Positions 17,990 to 26,802 of a stretch of DNA of 64,000 nucleotides are shown here, piece after piece. Position 1 is the stretch's first letter, and every line of letters starts with the position of its first letter. A model generated the notes under the pieces. That model was given only the letters and a program-made list of their open reading frames with translations, was not told where the DNA came from and searched no databases. Location: contig NZ_JAQTXI010000004.1 of the NCBI RefSeq assembly GCF_028688855.1, positions 62,001-126,000 on the forward strand, in the 5' to 3' direction. The translations under genes were made by a program, and so were the position numbers. Source of the DNA: Neomegalonema sp. GTDB taxonomy: Bacteria; Pseudomonadota; Alphaproteobacteria; Rhodobacterales; Rhodobacteraceae.

Positions 17990-18108
17990 GCGTCCGGTCT
18001 CCGCAAGGGAGGCCGGACGCGGCTCCGCCGGATCCCGCTCTGGAGCGTTCAAACGCTCCAGGTTCTTGTCTGGTCGCCTTTTCGCGACGCGAAGCCATCC
18101 GGCTTCGC
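17990..18108. repeat. Cluster of three hairpins, candidate intergenic palindromic element
   Basis: Three inverted repeats are packed in 119 bases between the DUF11 gene stop and dacF. At 17990-18002/18008-18020 there is a 13-base-pair stem with one G-T pair and a 5-base loop. At 18040-18047/18054-18061 an 8-base-pair stem has the arm CTGGAGCG. At 18089-18096/18101-18108 a perfect 8-base-pair stem GCGAAGCC has the loop ATCC. None is followed by a T-run on either strand, so simple intrinsic termination is doubtful. The arrangement resembles dispersed REP/BIME-like elements. No second copy was noticed by eye in this window. Confidence 0.5.
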
Positions 18109-18119
18109 TGGACAAGGCT

Positions 18120-21100
18120 CTAGTTGGGCCTTGGTTCGCCGCTCGAGCTGACGGAGGGCTGAGGCAGGGAGGGGATCCAGACGCCGAACTCGACCTCGCC
18201 GCTTTCGCCGGGCGCAAGGGCCCCGTCGAACGGAAAGAGGATCTCGCCTTCCAGAGGCTCCATGAAGACCACCGGCAGGACAGGCGGCAAGGGCGTCAGC
18301 CCCGGAGGATGCGAGATCACCCGACCCGGCGCGCCCGGATAGAACAGCGTTCCGCTCGGCGTGTGGTCATGGATCCGCACCCGCCTGACAGGCGTCACGC
18401 CGCGATTCTCGAAGCGGATCCGGTAGACCACGCAATGCCCGGACCCGATGGACAGCTCGACGGCCGTGAAGCCCGCCTCTCCTGCGTCCGGGACGCCGTT
18501 GCAATCGGCGTCGACGGCCTGGAGCTTGCGCGCGAAGATCGCCCCCGACCCGTCGCCCCCCACCCGCGTCAGGTCCGCGACCGAGGCCGAGCCCGAAACC
18601 CCGCCCCTGACCACCCGCGCCGTCAGGCGGGTCAGATCGCTCCAGCCGCCGGGGGCCTCCTCGGGGATCTTCGTCACCAGCCAGAAGAGATGATCTCCGG
18701 CGGGGATGGAGGTCGAGGCGCTCCAGTCCCAGAGCGCGTCGCCGGGGCCATGGACGCCGTCGCCGTCGTCGCGATAGAGCGCCCAGGTCAATCCGCGCTC
18801 CGAAGCCGCCTCGAAGCTCGCCGCGCCCCCGCCCAGACCCTGGCCGATCTGCAGCCGATGGGCGTAGATCGCCAGCTGGCCCGCCGGAACCTCGGCCTCA
18901 TGATCGGGGCTGAGCAGGAGGGTCAGGTCCTGCTGGGGGCGGCAAGCCGTCAGGGCGTTCAGCGCCATCTCCCAGGGCGCGGCCGGATCGTCCGAGAAGC
19001 GCGTCAGACCGATCTGGAGGTTCTGGACCCTGCCGTCGAAGCCGACGATCACCCGCCCCTCCTCGCCGGTCGGCGAGCTCGCCAGCACGCCGACGGCGTC
19101 GCCGCCCGAGAGGCTCACCGAGCCGCCGCCCGACATCCGCGGAAGAAGGGTCGCTCCGGCCCATACGCCCATGACGCCGACATATTCCAGACCTCCGGCG
19201 TCGCCGCCCAGGCCGCGCAGGTCCATCCTCAGGCCCTCCACGGGCGCGGAGAAGCTGATCTCCACGACGCTCTGTCCCGCGCCGCGCAGCGCGAGGGCTG
19301 CGGCTCCGCCCGGCCCCACGGCGCCGACGCCGATCTGGCTGACGGCGGGCGGAAGGTGGTCGACGACCGTGAAGAAGCCCTCCAGCTCTCCGAACCGCAG
19401 GACGCCGCTGGAGGCTCCCGCAGCCCAGGAGGTCGAGGCCCAGTCCACCCCGATCTCGCCCAGAGGGCAGACCGCCGCTCCGACCGGCGGAGCCGTCCCG
19501 CGCACCGGAACGGCCGAAGCCTGATCCTGATCATCCTCGTCGGGGTCGCCGTTGCCGGGGATGGAGTCCACGTCCTCCAGAGGCGCGCCGAGAGCGTCGG
19601 TCATCGCGATCACTTCGGCGACGTTGGTCCAGCTCCCCGTCGCGAGGGGCAGGACGCTCAGGAACAGACGGGCCTCGCCGCCCAGAGGCAGGGCCGAAGT
19701 CAGGCTCCAGAGGCCGCTGACCAGATCATAGGTCCCTTCCGCCGAAGAGGCGCTCATGAACAGATAGCCCGACGGCAGGAGATCGCGCACGACCAGGCCA
19801 TGAGCCGCCACATCCCGCGCATTGCGGAGCGTCAGGGTGAAGTCGATGGGGAAGCCCATCAGGGGGGCGGGATCGGAGATGCTCTTGGTCAGGGAGACGT
19901 CGGCGCGGTGGAAGGGGAAGACTTCGGCGGAAGCCGCGTTGTTCGCGGGCTCGGGATCATGAGCGTTCGAGGCGGCGGAGGCCTCGTTGAGCCAGGATCC
20001 GCTCGCAGCGACCCGGGCGACGATCGTCAGGGAGGCGACGCCGTCTCTGGCGAGGTCGCCGAGGCTCCAGAGGCCTGAGGCCGGATCATAGGCCCCTCCG
20101 CCGTCGTCGGAGACATGGAGGAGGCCCGAGGGCAGGAGATCCGTCACGACGGCGGATTCTGCGGTCGAGGGGCCGAGGTTGGTCAGGTTCAGGGTGAAAT
20201 GCGCCAGATCGCCGACATTGGGCGTGGCGAGGGCGACGGTCTTGGTCAGGGCGAGGTCGGCCACGGGCAGGGCGTCCACCATGGCGGCGGCGACGTCGTT
20301 GGCGGGGTCGACGTCATGCGAATCCGTCGTGACGCTGGCGATGTTCTCGTGGAGGCCCGAGGGCCGGATCCGCGCCGTGATCTCCAGACGGGCGGTCGCC
20401 CCGGCGGCCAGAACGCCGTGCGTCCAGAGGCCCGAGACCGGATCATAGGCTCCTCCGCCGTCATCCGAGAGATATTCGAAGCCCGAGGGCAAGAGATCCG
20501 TCACCCGGACGTTCGTGGCGGGGATATGCCCGGCGTTGCGCACGGAGAGGGTGAAGACGACCTCGGAGCCGACCAGAGCCGTCGGCGGATCGGCGGTCTT
20601 GGTCAGGACGAGATCGACGTCGTCGTCCTGAATGGAGATGGCGGTGGTCTGGAGCGCTCCGGGGCCGCAGGCGCGCGTATTGGCGATGGCGTAGACGTTC
20701 GCGGGATCGGCCTGCATCTCGAGCTGGATGGTTTCGAGCGCCTCGAGGACCTCGTCCTGAAGGATGGTCAGGCCGAGGGGAAAGCGCTGCGCGGCGTAGA
20801 CGCCGGGCGGGACGAGGATGGAGAAGAGATCCGTTCCGGAAGGCGTCGTGTAGTCCACCCCGAGGACGGCGGTTCCGCCGGTCACGCGGGCGTAGACGTT
20901 CATGGGAGCCGTCACGGTCCCGTCCACGATCAGCGCGGGAAGGGAGGCCGCAGGCGGAGTCCCGCCCTCGATCAGCAGGCCGCCGGCGGCGGCGAACTCC
21001 ACGAAGGGCGAGAGGATTATATGGACATCATCCAGAAAATTGCCGGTGGAGCCGCTGTTCCCAGACCGGAACTGAATCCTGTAAAGACCGGTCGCGCCAG

Positions 21101-21671
21101 CGAACCTGACGGCGCCGGTCGTGTTCTCGTTCACCAGCCATCCTGCGCCTGCGCTCGTCGTCTGCGTGGCCAGAAGCTGCACGATGTCGTTGGAGTTCGT
21201 CGGGCTGGCGATTTCATAATAGGCGATCTGAGGATTGGCGCCCCCGGTGCGGTTGCGATGGGCGAAGCGCCAGCGCAGAGGCTCGTCGTTGAGGAGGCAT
21301 ATCTCCTGATAGAGCGCTCCGATCAGATTGGCGTTCAATTCGGCGAAATAGGAGCCGGCGTACGAGGGAGTGCTCTGGGTATTGGTCTTGTGCCAGATTT
21401 CGATCTTGTGGTCCGTTGCGGTGGTCGACCAGCCGGGCACGTCGATTTCATCATACAGGGTTACGAAGGAGCCGGGAGAGCCGGGCGGCAGGACCGCCCC
21501 GTTGAGGAGCGGATCCTCGAAATCCGGATTCGTGACGGTGCGGAGCTGCGCGGAGGCCGGAGAGGCCGCCAGAAGGCCGCAGAGAATCACCCCGGCGAAT
21601 CCTCCCGCCGCAAGCCGATCGCGGAGCGCGCCGAAGCGCGACGGAAGCTGGGGTCGAACGGGCGCGAGCAT
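18120..21671 (-). CDS. Large secreted protein with three DUF11 repeats
   Basis: A 1183-residue protein with a signal peptide ending near residue 41 (SPASA/Q). The N-terminal domain (about 42-210, NPDFEDP...VPGWSTT...FAELNA) looks like a carbohydrate-binding or adhesin lectin-like fold. A Calx-beta-like region follows (about 220-340). Three DUF11 repeats start near 353, 471 and 594, each with L(T)KT/S near the start and DLLPSG in the middle. Residues 700-1000 are unassigned beta-rich sequence, and near 1073 a further DUF11-like unit appears (YRIRFENRG). No LPXTG, beta-barrel or other anchor was seen at the C-terminus. A cell-surface or extracellular structural role is likely. Confidence 0.78.
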   Translation of the reverse strand: MLAPVRPQLPSRFGALRDRLAAGGFAGVILCGLLAASPASAQLRTVTNPDFEDPLLNGAVLPPGSPGSFVTLYDEIDVPGWSTTATDHKIEIWHKTNTQSTPSYAGSYFAELNANLIGALYQEICLLNDEPLRWRFAHRNRTGGANPQIAYYEIASPTNSNDIVQLLATQTTSAGAGWLVNENTTGAVRFAGATGLYRIQFRSGNSGSTGNFLDDVHIILSPFVEFAAAGGLLIEGGTPPAASLPALIVDGTVTAPMNVYARVTGGTAVLGVDYTTPSGTDLFSILVPPGVYAAQRFPLGLTILQDEVLEALETIQLEMQADPANVYAIANTRACGPGALQTTAISIQDDDVDLVLTKTADPPTALVGSEVVFTLSVRNAGHIPATNVRVTDLLPSGFEYLSDDGGGAYDPVSGLWTHGVLAAGATARLEITARIRPSGLHENIASVTTDSHDVDPANDVAAAMVDALPVADLALTKTVALATPNVGDLAHFTLNLTNLGPSTAESAVVTDLLPSGLLHVSDDGGGAYDPASGLWSLGDLARDGVASLTIVARVAASGSWLNEASAASNAHDPEPANNAASAEVFPFHRADVSLTKSISDPAPLMGFPIDFTLTLRNARDVAAHGLVVRDLLPSGYLFMSASSAEGTYDLVSGLWSLTSALPLGGEARLFLSVLPLATGSWTNVAEVIAMTDALGAPLEDVDSIPGNGDPDEDDQDQASAVPVRGTAPPVGAAVCPLGEIGVDWASTSWAAGASSGVLRFGELEGFFTVVDHLPPAVSQIGVGAVGPGGAAALALRGAGQSVVEISFSAPVEGLRMDLRGLGGDAGGLEYVGVMGVWAGATLLPRMSGGGSVSLSGGDAVGVLASSPTGEEGRVIVGFDGRVQNLQIGLTRFSDDPAAPWEMALNALTACRPQQDLTLLLSPDHEAEVPAGQLAIYAHRLQIGQGLGGGAASFEAASERGLTWALYRDDGDGVHGPGDALWDWSASTSIPAGDHLFWLVTKIPEEAPGGWSDLTRLTARVVRGGVSGSASVADLTRVGGDGSGAIFARKLQAVDADCNGVPDAGEAGFTAVELSIGSGHCVVYRIRFENRGVTPVRRVRIHDHTPSGTLFYPGAPGRVISHPPGLTPLPPVLPVVFMEPLEGEILFPFDGALAPGESGEVEFGVWIPSLPQPSVSSSGEPRPN

Positions 21672-22202
21672 GGGGCCTCCTGGGGGAAATCCGGCGCGAT
21701 CCTGCGTCGGGCGACGGGCCTGAACCCGACCGCAACAGCAGAAGACCCCTCAAATGCTGAGAAATTCCTATGATCCGCCTCTCGGAGGTTGTATTTTCGC
21801 CCTCCGGGCCCGTCTCAACGAAAAGACGTGAAGCGCGACCTCTGGACGCGGAGACGTAGCGGAAGGCTTGTGCGTCGCCTCATCCCGAAGGCGGGCTGTC
21901 CGCGCCGCCCGACCCCCGGGTTTTCCCGATTCCCCGGAGGGGTCGTCCGGTCCGGATTCGCGTCGCGGGCCAGGAGTCCGGGCGAACGCATCCCGGGATG
22001 TCGCGATTCGCCGAAATCCTCTCCCCTGCATTTCCGCGTCAACACCCTCATTGGTGGATTTTTATCTGAAACTTCCCGCTTCCGGTGATTGAGTGAAGGA
22101 GTTTCTTCATGGTTCACGAATATATGACGTGCAGTGAACTTCAATCCTGAACGCATGGCCTGCGGCTCGCCGCTTCGCCGTGGTCCGACGCAAGGAGACG
22201 TC
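21672..22202. promoter_or_regulatory. 531-base noncoding region upstream of the Ter operon
   Basis: This gap separates the divergent DUF11 gene and the first terD gene and should contain the promoters of both. No RNA gene was recognised. The last 130 bases are more AT-rich than the surroundings (around 22040-22150), as expected for a promoter. They include a possible short leader frame with a good ribosome site. No -35/-10 pair is convincing enough to place. Confidence 0.5.
22109..22150 (+). CDS. Possible 13-residue leader peptide upstream of terD
   Basis: An ATG at 22109 opens a 13-codon frame reading [13 protein letters not shown] and ending in TGA at 22148-22150. GAAGGAG sits seven bases before the ATG, as good as the ribosome sites of the real genes here. 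The frame ends 52 bases before terD. It has no homolog that I recognise and could be chance. If translated it might act as a leader controlling the Ter operon. Confidence 0.25.
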   Translation: MVHEYMTCSELQS

Positions 22203-22778
22203 ATGGCGCTCACCCTCTCCAAAGGGCAGAATCTTTCGCTCACGAAAACCTCCCCGGGCCTGACCAGGGTGCTGATCGGCCTCGGCTGGGATCCGCGCGT
22301 CACGGACGGCTCCGGCTTCGATCTCGACGCCTCCGCCTTCCTGCTCGGAGAAAACGGCAAGGTCCGTTCGGACGCCGACTTCATCTTCTACAACCAGATG
22401 ACCTCGGGCTGCGGCTCGGTCTCGCACACCGGCGACAACCGCGACGGAGCCGGCGACGGCGACGACGAGCAGATGAAGGTCGATCTCTCGAAGGTGCCCG
22501 CCCATGTGCAGCGCATCGCCGTGACGGTGACCATCCATGACGCCGAACAGCGTCGCCAGTCCTTCGGCCAGGTGGGCAACGCCTTCATCCGCATCGTCAA
22601 CGACGAGAACGACTCCGAAGTCGTCCGCTACGAGCTGTCGGAAGACTACTCCACCGAGACCGCGATGGTCTTCGGCGAGCTCTACCGCCATGGCGGCGAA
22701 TGGAAGTTCCGCGCCGTGGGACAGGGCTATGCGGGCGGCCTGCGCGCCATGTGCCAGCAATACGGCGTCAACATCTGA
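22203..22778 (+). CDS. terD: TerD-family protein (first copy)
   Basis: A 191-residue TerD protein, a calcium-binding beta-sandwich of the tellurium-resistance/stress family acting in the cytoplasm. Diagnostic segments are [27 protein letters not shown], the acidic [18 protein letters not shown] and the C-terminal [18 protein letters not shown]. The ATG at 22203 has AAGGAG six bases upstream. The frame could extend back to 22134, but that part is unlike TerD. It starts a run of nine same-strand genes ending with a kinase. TerD proteins are thought to work with membrane TerC, and no direct tellurite-detoxifying activity is implied. Confidence 0.93.
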   Translation: MALTLSKGQNLSLTKTSPGLTRVLIGLGWDPRVTDGSGFDLDASAFLLGENGKVRSDADFIFYNQMTSGCGSVSHTGDNRDGAGDGDDEQMKVDLSKVPAHVQRIAVTVTIHDAEQRRQSFGQVGNAFIRIVNDENDSEVVRYELSEDYSTETAMVFGELYRHGGEWKFRAVGQGYAGGLRAMCQQYGVNI

Positions 22779-22830
22779 CGCGAAGCTCCGGCCTCTTCCC
22801 TCCCCTGTCTCCAGAAGCTCAGGAGCCATC

Positions 22831-23409
22831 ATGGCGGTTTCGCTTTCCAAGGGCGGCAACGTCTCCCTCACCAAGGAGGCCCCCGGCCTCTCCTCCGTCA
22901 CCATCGGCCTCGGCTGGGACGCGCGCGTCACCGACGGCGCGGCCTTCGACATCGACGCCTCGGTCTTCATCTGCGGCGAGAACGGCAAGGTCCGTTCGGA
23001 CGCCGATTTCGTCTTCTACAACAATGCGGTCGGAGCGGGCGGCGCGGTGCGTCACCTCGGCGACAACCGCAGCGGACAGGGCGACGGCGACGACGAACAG
23101 CTGCGGGTCGACCTCAAGGCCGTGCCCGAGGACGTCAAGAAGCTCGTCTTCGCCGTGACGATCCACGACGCCGCCGCGCGCGGCCAGAACTTCGGCCAGA
23201 TCGGCAACGCCTTCATCCGCGTCGTCAACGACGCCGACGGCAAGCCGATCACCCGCTACGACATGAGCGAAGACCATTCCGTCGAGACCGCCATGATCTT
23301 CGGCGAACTCTATCGCCATGGCGGCGAATGGAAGTTCAAGGCCGTGGGCGCGGGCTTCTCGGGCGGGCTCGGACAGCTCGCCTCCAGCCATGGCGTGAAC
23401 GTCGGCTGA
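22831..23409 (+). CDS. terD: TerD-family protein (second copy)
   Basis: This 192-residue protein is a close paralog of the preceding TerD, with the same [45 protein letters not shown] and [18 protein letters not shown] landmarks. All acidic residues expected for calcium binding are retained. AGGAG at 22821-22825 precedes the ATG. The two copies lie 52 bases apart and probably arose by tandem duplication followed by divergence. The difference in the loop after the FYN motif (MTSGCGSV versus AVGAGGAV) may alter partner choice. That last point is inference. Confidence 0.93.
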   Translation: MAVSLSKGGNVSLTKEAPGLSSVTIGLGWDARVTDGAAFDIDASVFICGENGKVRSDADFVFYNNAVGAGGAVRHLGDNRSGQGDGDDEQLRVDLKAVPEDVKKLVFAVTIHDAAARGQNFGQIGNAFIRVVNDADGKPITRYDMSEDHSVETAMIFGELYRHGGEWKFKAVGAGFSGGLGQLASSHGVNVG

Positions 23410-23549
23410 GGTCGACGCGGATCGGGCTCTCGGCGCCCTTCGGGGCTTCGGCGGCCGGATCCGCCCTTCCAGCATATCCGCCGGATCTTCGCGGCCCGGG
23501 CCTTCCGGGCGCGCCGGACCGGCGCGTTTTCAGCACAAGGCCACAGAAG

Positions 23550-24737
23550 ATGATCGGACTGGAGCTTCAGGCGGGGGGGAACGCGCCGATCCCCGAAACG
23601 GCGCAGGTCGAGATCCGGCTGCCTTCGGGCGCCGGGATCGACGTCTCGGCCCTGCAGACCTACGCCGACGGCAAGGTGCGCGGCGACGGCGACATGTGCT
23701 TCTTCAACCAGCCCTCGATTTCGGGCGGCGCCCTGGTCCTGCAACGGGCCGCCCCGGATCGCGCGAGCTTCACGCTGCGGCTCGCGAACCTCCCGGCCGC
23801 GGTGGAGAAGATCGTGATCGCCGCGACGCTCGAAGGCGCCGGGAATTTCGGCCAGCTCGCGGGCGAGATCGCGCTCTCGACGGGCGACGTGGTCCTGCGC
23901 ATCCCCGTGGCGGGGCGCGCCGAGAAGGCCCTGATCCTCGCCGAGGTCTACAGACGCAACGGACAATGGAAGATCCGCAACGTCGGCCAGGGCTTCAACG
24001 GCGGCCTTGCGGCCCTCGCGACCCATTTCGGCGTCTCGGTCGCCGAGGCGAAGCCCGCGCCGCGCCCCTCCCCCGCTCCGGCGCCTGCTCCGGCCCCCGC
24101 TCCGGCTCCGGCCCCCGCTCCGGCGGCCAGGCCTCAGGTGAATCTCTCGAAGATCTCCCTGACCAAGGCCGAGAGCAAGATCAGCCTCAAGAAGCAGGAC
24201 GGCCGCTTCGGCAAGATCCGCGTGAACCTGAACTGGAACCAGAAGAAGCGGAAGGGCCTCTTCGGGCTCGGCGGCGGCGGGATCGACCTCGATCTGGGCG
24301 CGCTCGTGGAGAGCGTGAACGGCGACCGGACGGTCGTCCAGGCTCTGGGGCGCACCTTCGGCGATTACGACTCCTTCCCCTTCGCGCGGCTGCTGGCCGA
24401 CGACCGCACCGGCGCCTCCACAGACGGCGAATGGCTGGAGATCAACGGCGACCGCTGGACGCAGCTCCGTCGGGTCCTGATCTACGCCTTCATCTACGAG
24501 GGCGTCCCCAACTGGTCCGAGACCGACGGCGTGGTGCGGGTGATCGTGCCCGACCAGCCCGAGGTCGAGGTCCGGATGAACGAACATGGTTCGCCTCTGG
24601 GGCTCTGCGCCGTGGCCCTGCTGGAGAACGTCGGCGGCGAGATCCGCGTGAGCCGCGAAGTCACCTTCCACAAGGGCCATGAGCCTCTCGACCGGGCTTA
24701 CGGCTGGGGCATGCGCTGGACCGCCGGCCGGAAATGA
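23550..24737 (+). CDS. terA: TerD/TerA fusion protein
   Basis: This 395-residue protein has two modules. Residues 1-165 form a divergent TerD-like domain (GADIxV-type strand, VYRRNGQWKIRNVGQGFNGG) lacking several of the acidic calcium-site residues seen in the two real TerD proteins. An Ala/Pro-repeat linker lies at about 170-195, encoded by repeated CCGGCTCCGGCCCCC-like units around 24065-24125. The C-terminal part (about 200-395) is TerA-like: KIRVNLNWNQ, GGGIDLDLGALVE, LIYAFIYEGVPNW and FHKGHEPLDRAYGWGMRW. It follows the second terD by 140 bases. TerA/TerD proteins act with TerC at the membrane in stress response. The start ATG at 23550 is the first Met before the recognisable domain. Confidence 0.85.
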   Translation: MIGLELQAGGNAPIPETAQVEIRLPSGAGIDVSALQTYADGKVRGDGDMCFFNQPSISGGALVLQRAAPDRASFTLRLANLPAAVEKIVIAATLEGAGNFGQLAGEIALSTGDVVLRIPVAGRAEKALILAEVYRRNGQWKIRNVGQGFNGGLAALATHFGVSVAEAKPAPRPSPAPAPAPAPAPAPAPAPAARPQVNLSKISLTKAESKISLKKQDGRFGKIRVNLNWNQKKRKGLFGLGGGGIDLDLGALVESVNGDRTVVQALGRTFGDYDSFPFARLLADDRTGASTDGEWLEINGDRWTQLRRVLIYAFIYEGVPNWSETDGVVRVIVPDQPEVEVRMNEHGSPLGLCAVALLENVGGEIRVSREVTFHKGHEPLDRAYGWGMRWTAGRK

Positions 24738-24816
24738 GCCGTCGGCCCTTCCCGGACTCCTCATCGGCGCGCCCCCCCGAAGCGGGCGTGCGGCGCATCG
24801 GAACACAGGAAACATC

Positions 24817-25926
24817 ATGACCACACCCCCTGCGGACAGATCCATGCTGTCCTATCTGAAATGGGCCTTCATCGTCACGGGTCTGGGGCTCGTCCTGGGC
24901 GCGGTTCTGGGCTGGCGGACCACGGGCACCTTGAGCGGCATGGCGTCCATCGTCTTCATCTGCGCGGTTCTGGCGGTTCTGGAGATCTCGCTGTCCTTCG
25001 ACAACGCCATCGTCAACGCCAACAAGCTGAACACGATGTCGGCGGTCTGGCGTCAGCGGTTCCTGACCTGGGGCATCCTGATCGCGGTCTTCGGCATGCG
25101 GATCCTCTTCCCGCTGCTGATCGTGATGCTGGCGGCGAAGATCGGCCCCTGGCAGGCGGTGACGCTGGCCGCCTCCGATCCCGACGAATATTCGCGCATC
25201 ATGCAGGGGGCGCATCTGCCCATCGCGGCCTTCGGCGGCACTTTCCTGCTGATGGTCGCCCTGAGCTTCTTCTTCGACGAGGAGAAGGACGTCCACTGGT
25301 TCGGCTGGATCGAACGGCGCATGGCCTGGCTCTCGTCGATCAAGGGCGTCGAGATCGCCATCGTGCTGAGCCTGATCCTGGCCTTCTCGCGGCTCGTTCC
25401 GCCCGACCAGATCCAGAGCTTCGTGATGTCGGCGATCTACGGCCTGCTGACCTTCCTGCTGGTGCAGGTGGCGGGCGAGCTGCTCGACGCTTCGGACAAG
25501 GCGCTCAAGGGCGCGGCCAGCGGCGGGCTCGGCGCCTTCCTCTATCTGGAGGTGCTGGACGCCAGCTTCAGCTTCGACGGCGTGATCGGCGCCTTCGCCC
25601 TGACGCACAACCTCTTCGTGATCGCCATCGGCCTCGGCATCGGCGCGATGTACGTGCGTTCGATGACCATCATGCTGGTCGAGAAGGGCACGCTCTCGAC
25701 CTATCGCTATCTGGAGCACGGCGCCTTCTGGGCGATCCTGATCCTCTCGGTGATCATGTACGTCCAGACGACGGGCCTGCACATCCCCGAGGTGGTCACC
25801 GGCCTGGGCGGCGCGGCGCTGATCGGCGTGGCGCTCCTGGCCTCGATCCGCTGGAACAAGGCCAATCCCGACGGCGAGGAGGATTCCCGCGAACCGGCGG
25901 AGATCCTCGCCGCTCCGGCCGAGTGA
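24817..25926 (+). CDS. DUF475 TerC-superfamily integral membrane protein
   Basis: The 369-residue membrane protein has about nine hydrophobic segments and belongs to the DUF475 branch of the TerC superfamily. Characteristic acidic intramembrane motifs are EISLSFDNAIVNANKL near the start and EVLDASFSFDGVIGAFALT in the second half, a pseudo-repeat expected to bind or transport a metal ion. A cytoplasmic loop FFFDEEKDVHWFGWIERR lies between them. CAGGA at 24806-24810 supports the ATG at 24817. It is the only membrane component of the Ter operon, so the cytoplasmic TerD/TerA proteins probably assemble on it. Confidence 0.9.
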   Translation: MTTPPADRSMLSYLKWAFIVTGLGLVLGAVLGWRTTGTLSGMASIVFICAVLAVLEISLSFDNAIVNANKLNTMSAVWRQRFLTWGILIAVFGMRILFPLLIVMLAAKIGPWQAVTLAASDPDEYSRIMQGAHLPIAAFGGTFLLMVALSFFFDEEKDVHWFGWIERRMAWLSSIKGVEIAIVLSLILAFSRLVPPDQIQSFVMSAIYGLLTFLLVQVAGELLDASDKALKGAASGGLGAFLYLEVLDASFSFDGVIGAFALTHNLFVIAIGLGIGAMYVRSMTIMLVEKGTLSTYRYLEHGAFWAILILSVIMYVQTTGLHIPEVVTGLGGAALIGVALLASIRWNKANPDGEEDSREPAEILAAPAE

Positions 25927-26099
25927 TCCGTCTGCGCGCGTGATCCGTCTCCGTTCGGGGGCCGCCCTGCGGCCTCCTGCGGAGCGGCCCGACCGGAGCT
26001 TTCCCCTGCGGCGCGCCGATCCGGGCGCGCCGCCTCATCCTGCAAGGCCCCCGGCTCGGGAAGCCGCCGGAGCCGCAATCCCCACGATCAGGAGACCCC

Positions 26100-26735
26100 A
26101 TGCGCAGATTGCCCGTCTATCTTGTCCTCGACGTCTCCGGCTCGATGAGCGGAGAGCCCATCGAGGCCGTCCGCAACGGCATGAAGATGCTCGTCAGCAC
26201 CCTGCGCAGCGATCCCTACGCCCTGGAGACCGCCTGGCTCTCGGTGATCCTCTTCGACGGCTCGGCGCGCCAGGCGACTCCCCTGACCGAGCTGATCGCC
26301 TTCCAGATCCCCGACATCGGCGCGGGCTCGACCACCTCGCTGGGCGCGGCGCTCAAGCTGACCGGCGAATGCATCGAGCGGGAGGTGGAGAAGACCACCG
26401 CCTCCTCGAAGGGCGACTGGAAGCCGCTGGTCTTCCTGATGACCGACGGCCAGCCCACCGACGACTGGCGCAAGGGCCTCGCGGAGTTCCGCAAGGTGCG
26501 GACCGGCATGGTCATCGCCTGCGCCGCCGGGCCCAGCGCCGACGCCTCGCTCCTCAAGGAGATCACCGAGGTGGTGGTGGCGCTCGACACCGCCGACAGC
26601 AGCACCATCGGCGCCTTCTTCAAATGGGTTTCGGCCTCGGTCTCGACCTCCTCGAAGAAGGTGGACCTGAACAAGTCCGACGCCGACGCCCTCGACGAAC
26701 TGCCGCCGCCGCCGCCGCAGATCAACCTCGTGTGA
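26100..26735 (+). CDS. terY: TerY-type von Willebrand A domain protein (first)
   Basis: A 211-residue, almost pure VWA domain with the metal-ion-dependent adhesion site DVSGSMSG (DxSxS, residues 11-15), the MTDGQPTDDW segment and an FKWVSASV helix. TerY proteins are cytosolic protein-interaction modules that accompany TerD/TerC and a kinase-phosphatase pair. AGGAG at 26090-26094 precedes the ATG. The protein ends in an unusual DELPPPPPQINLV tail that recurs in the next gene. It follows the DUF475 gene by 173 bases, which are GC-rich and hold no other gene. Confidence 0.9.
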   Translation: MRRLPVYLVLDVSGSMSGEPIEAVRNGMKMLVSTLRSDPYALETAWLSVILFDGSARQATPLTELIAFQIPDIGAGSTTSLGAALKLTGECIEREVEKTTASSKGDWKPLVFLMTDGQPTDDWRKGLAEFRKVRTGMVIACAAGPSADASLLKEITEVVVALDTADSSTIGAFFKWVSASVSTSSKKVDLNKSDADALDELPPPPPQINLV

Positions 26736-26802
26736 CGCTCCGGCGCGGAGGGCCTTCCGGATCCTGCGCGCCTCCTCCGGCCCCATCGCGGGAGAAGATC
26801 CC

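Noticed and set aside
20115..21773. 552-residue frame antisense to the DUF11 gene
   Set aside because: Shadow of repetitive DUF11 coding sequence.
24061..24130. Repeated CCGGCTCCGGCCCC-like units resembling a short repeat array
   Set aside because: They are in-frame Ala-Pro codons of the TerD/TerA linker, not a CRISPR array or noncoding repeat.
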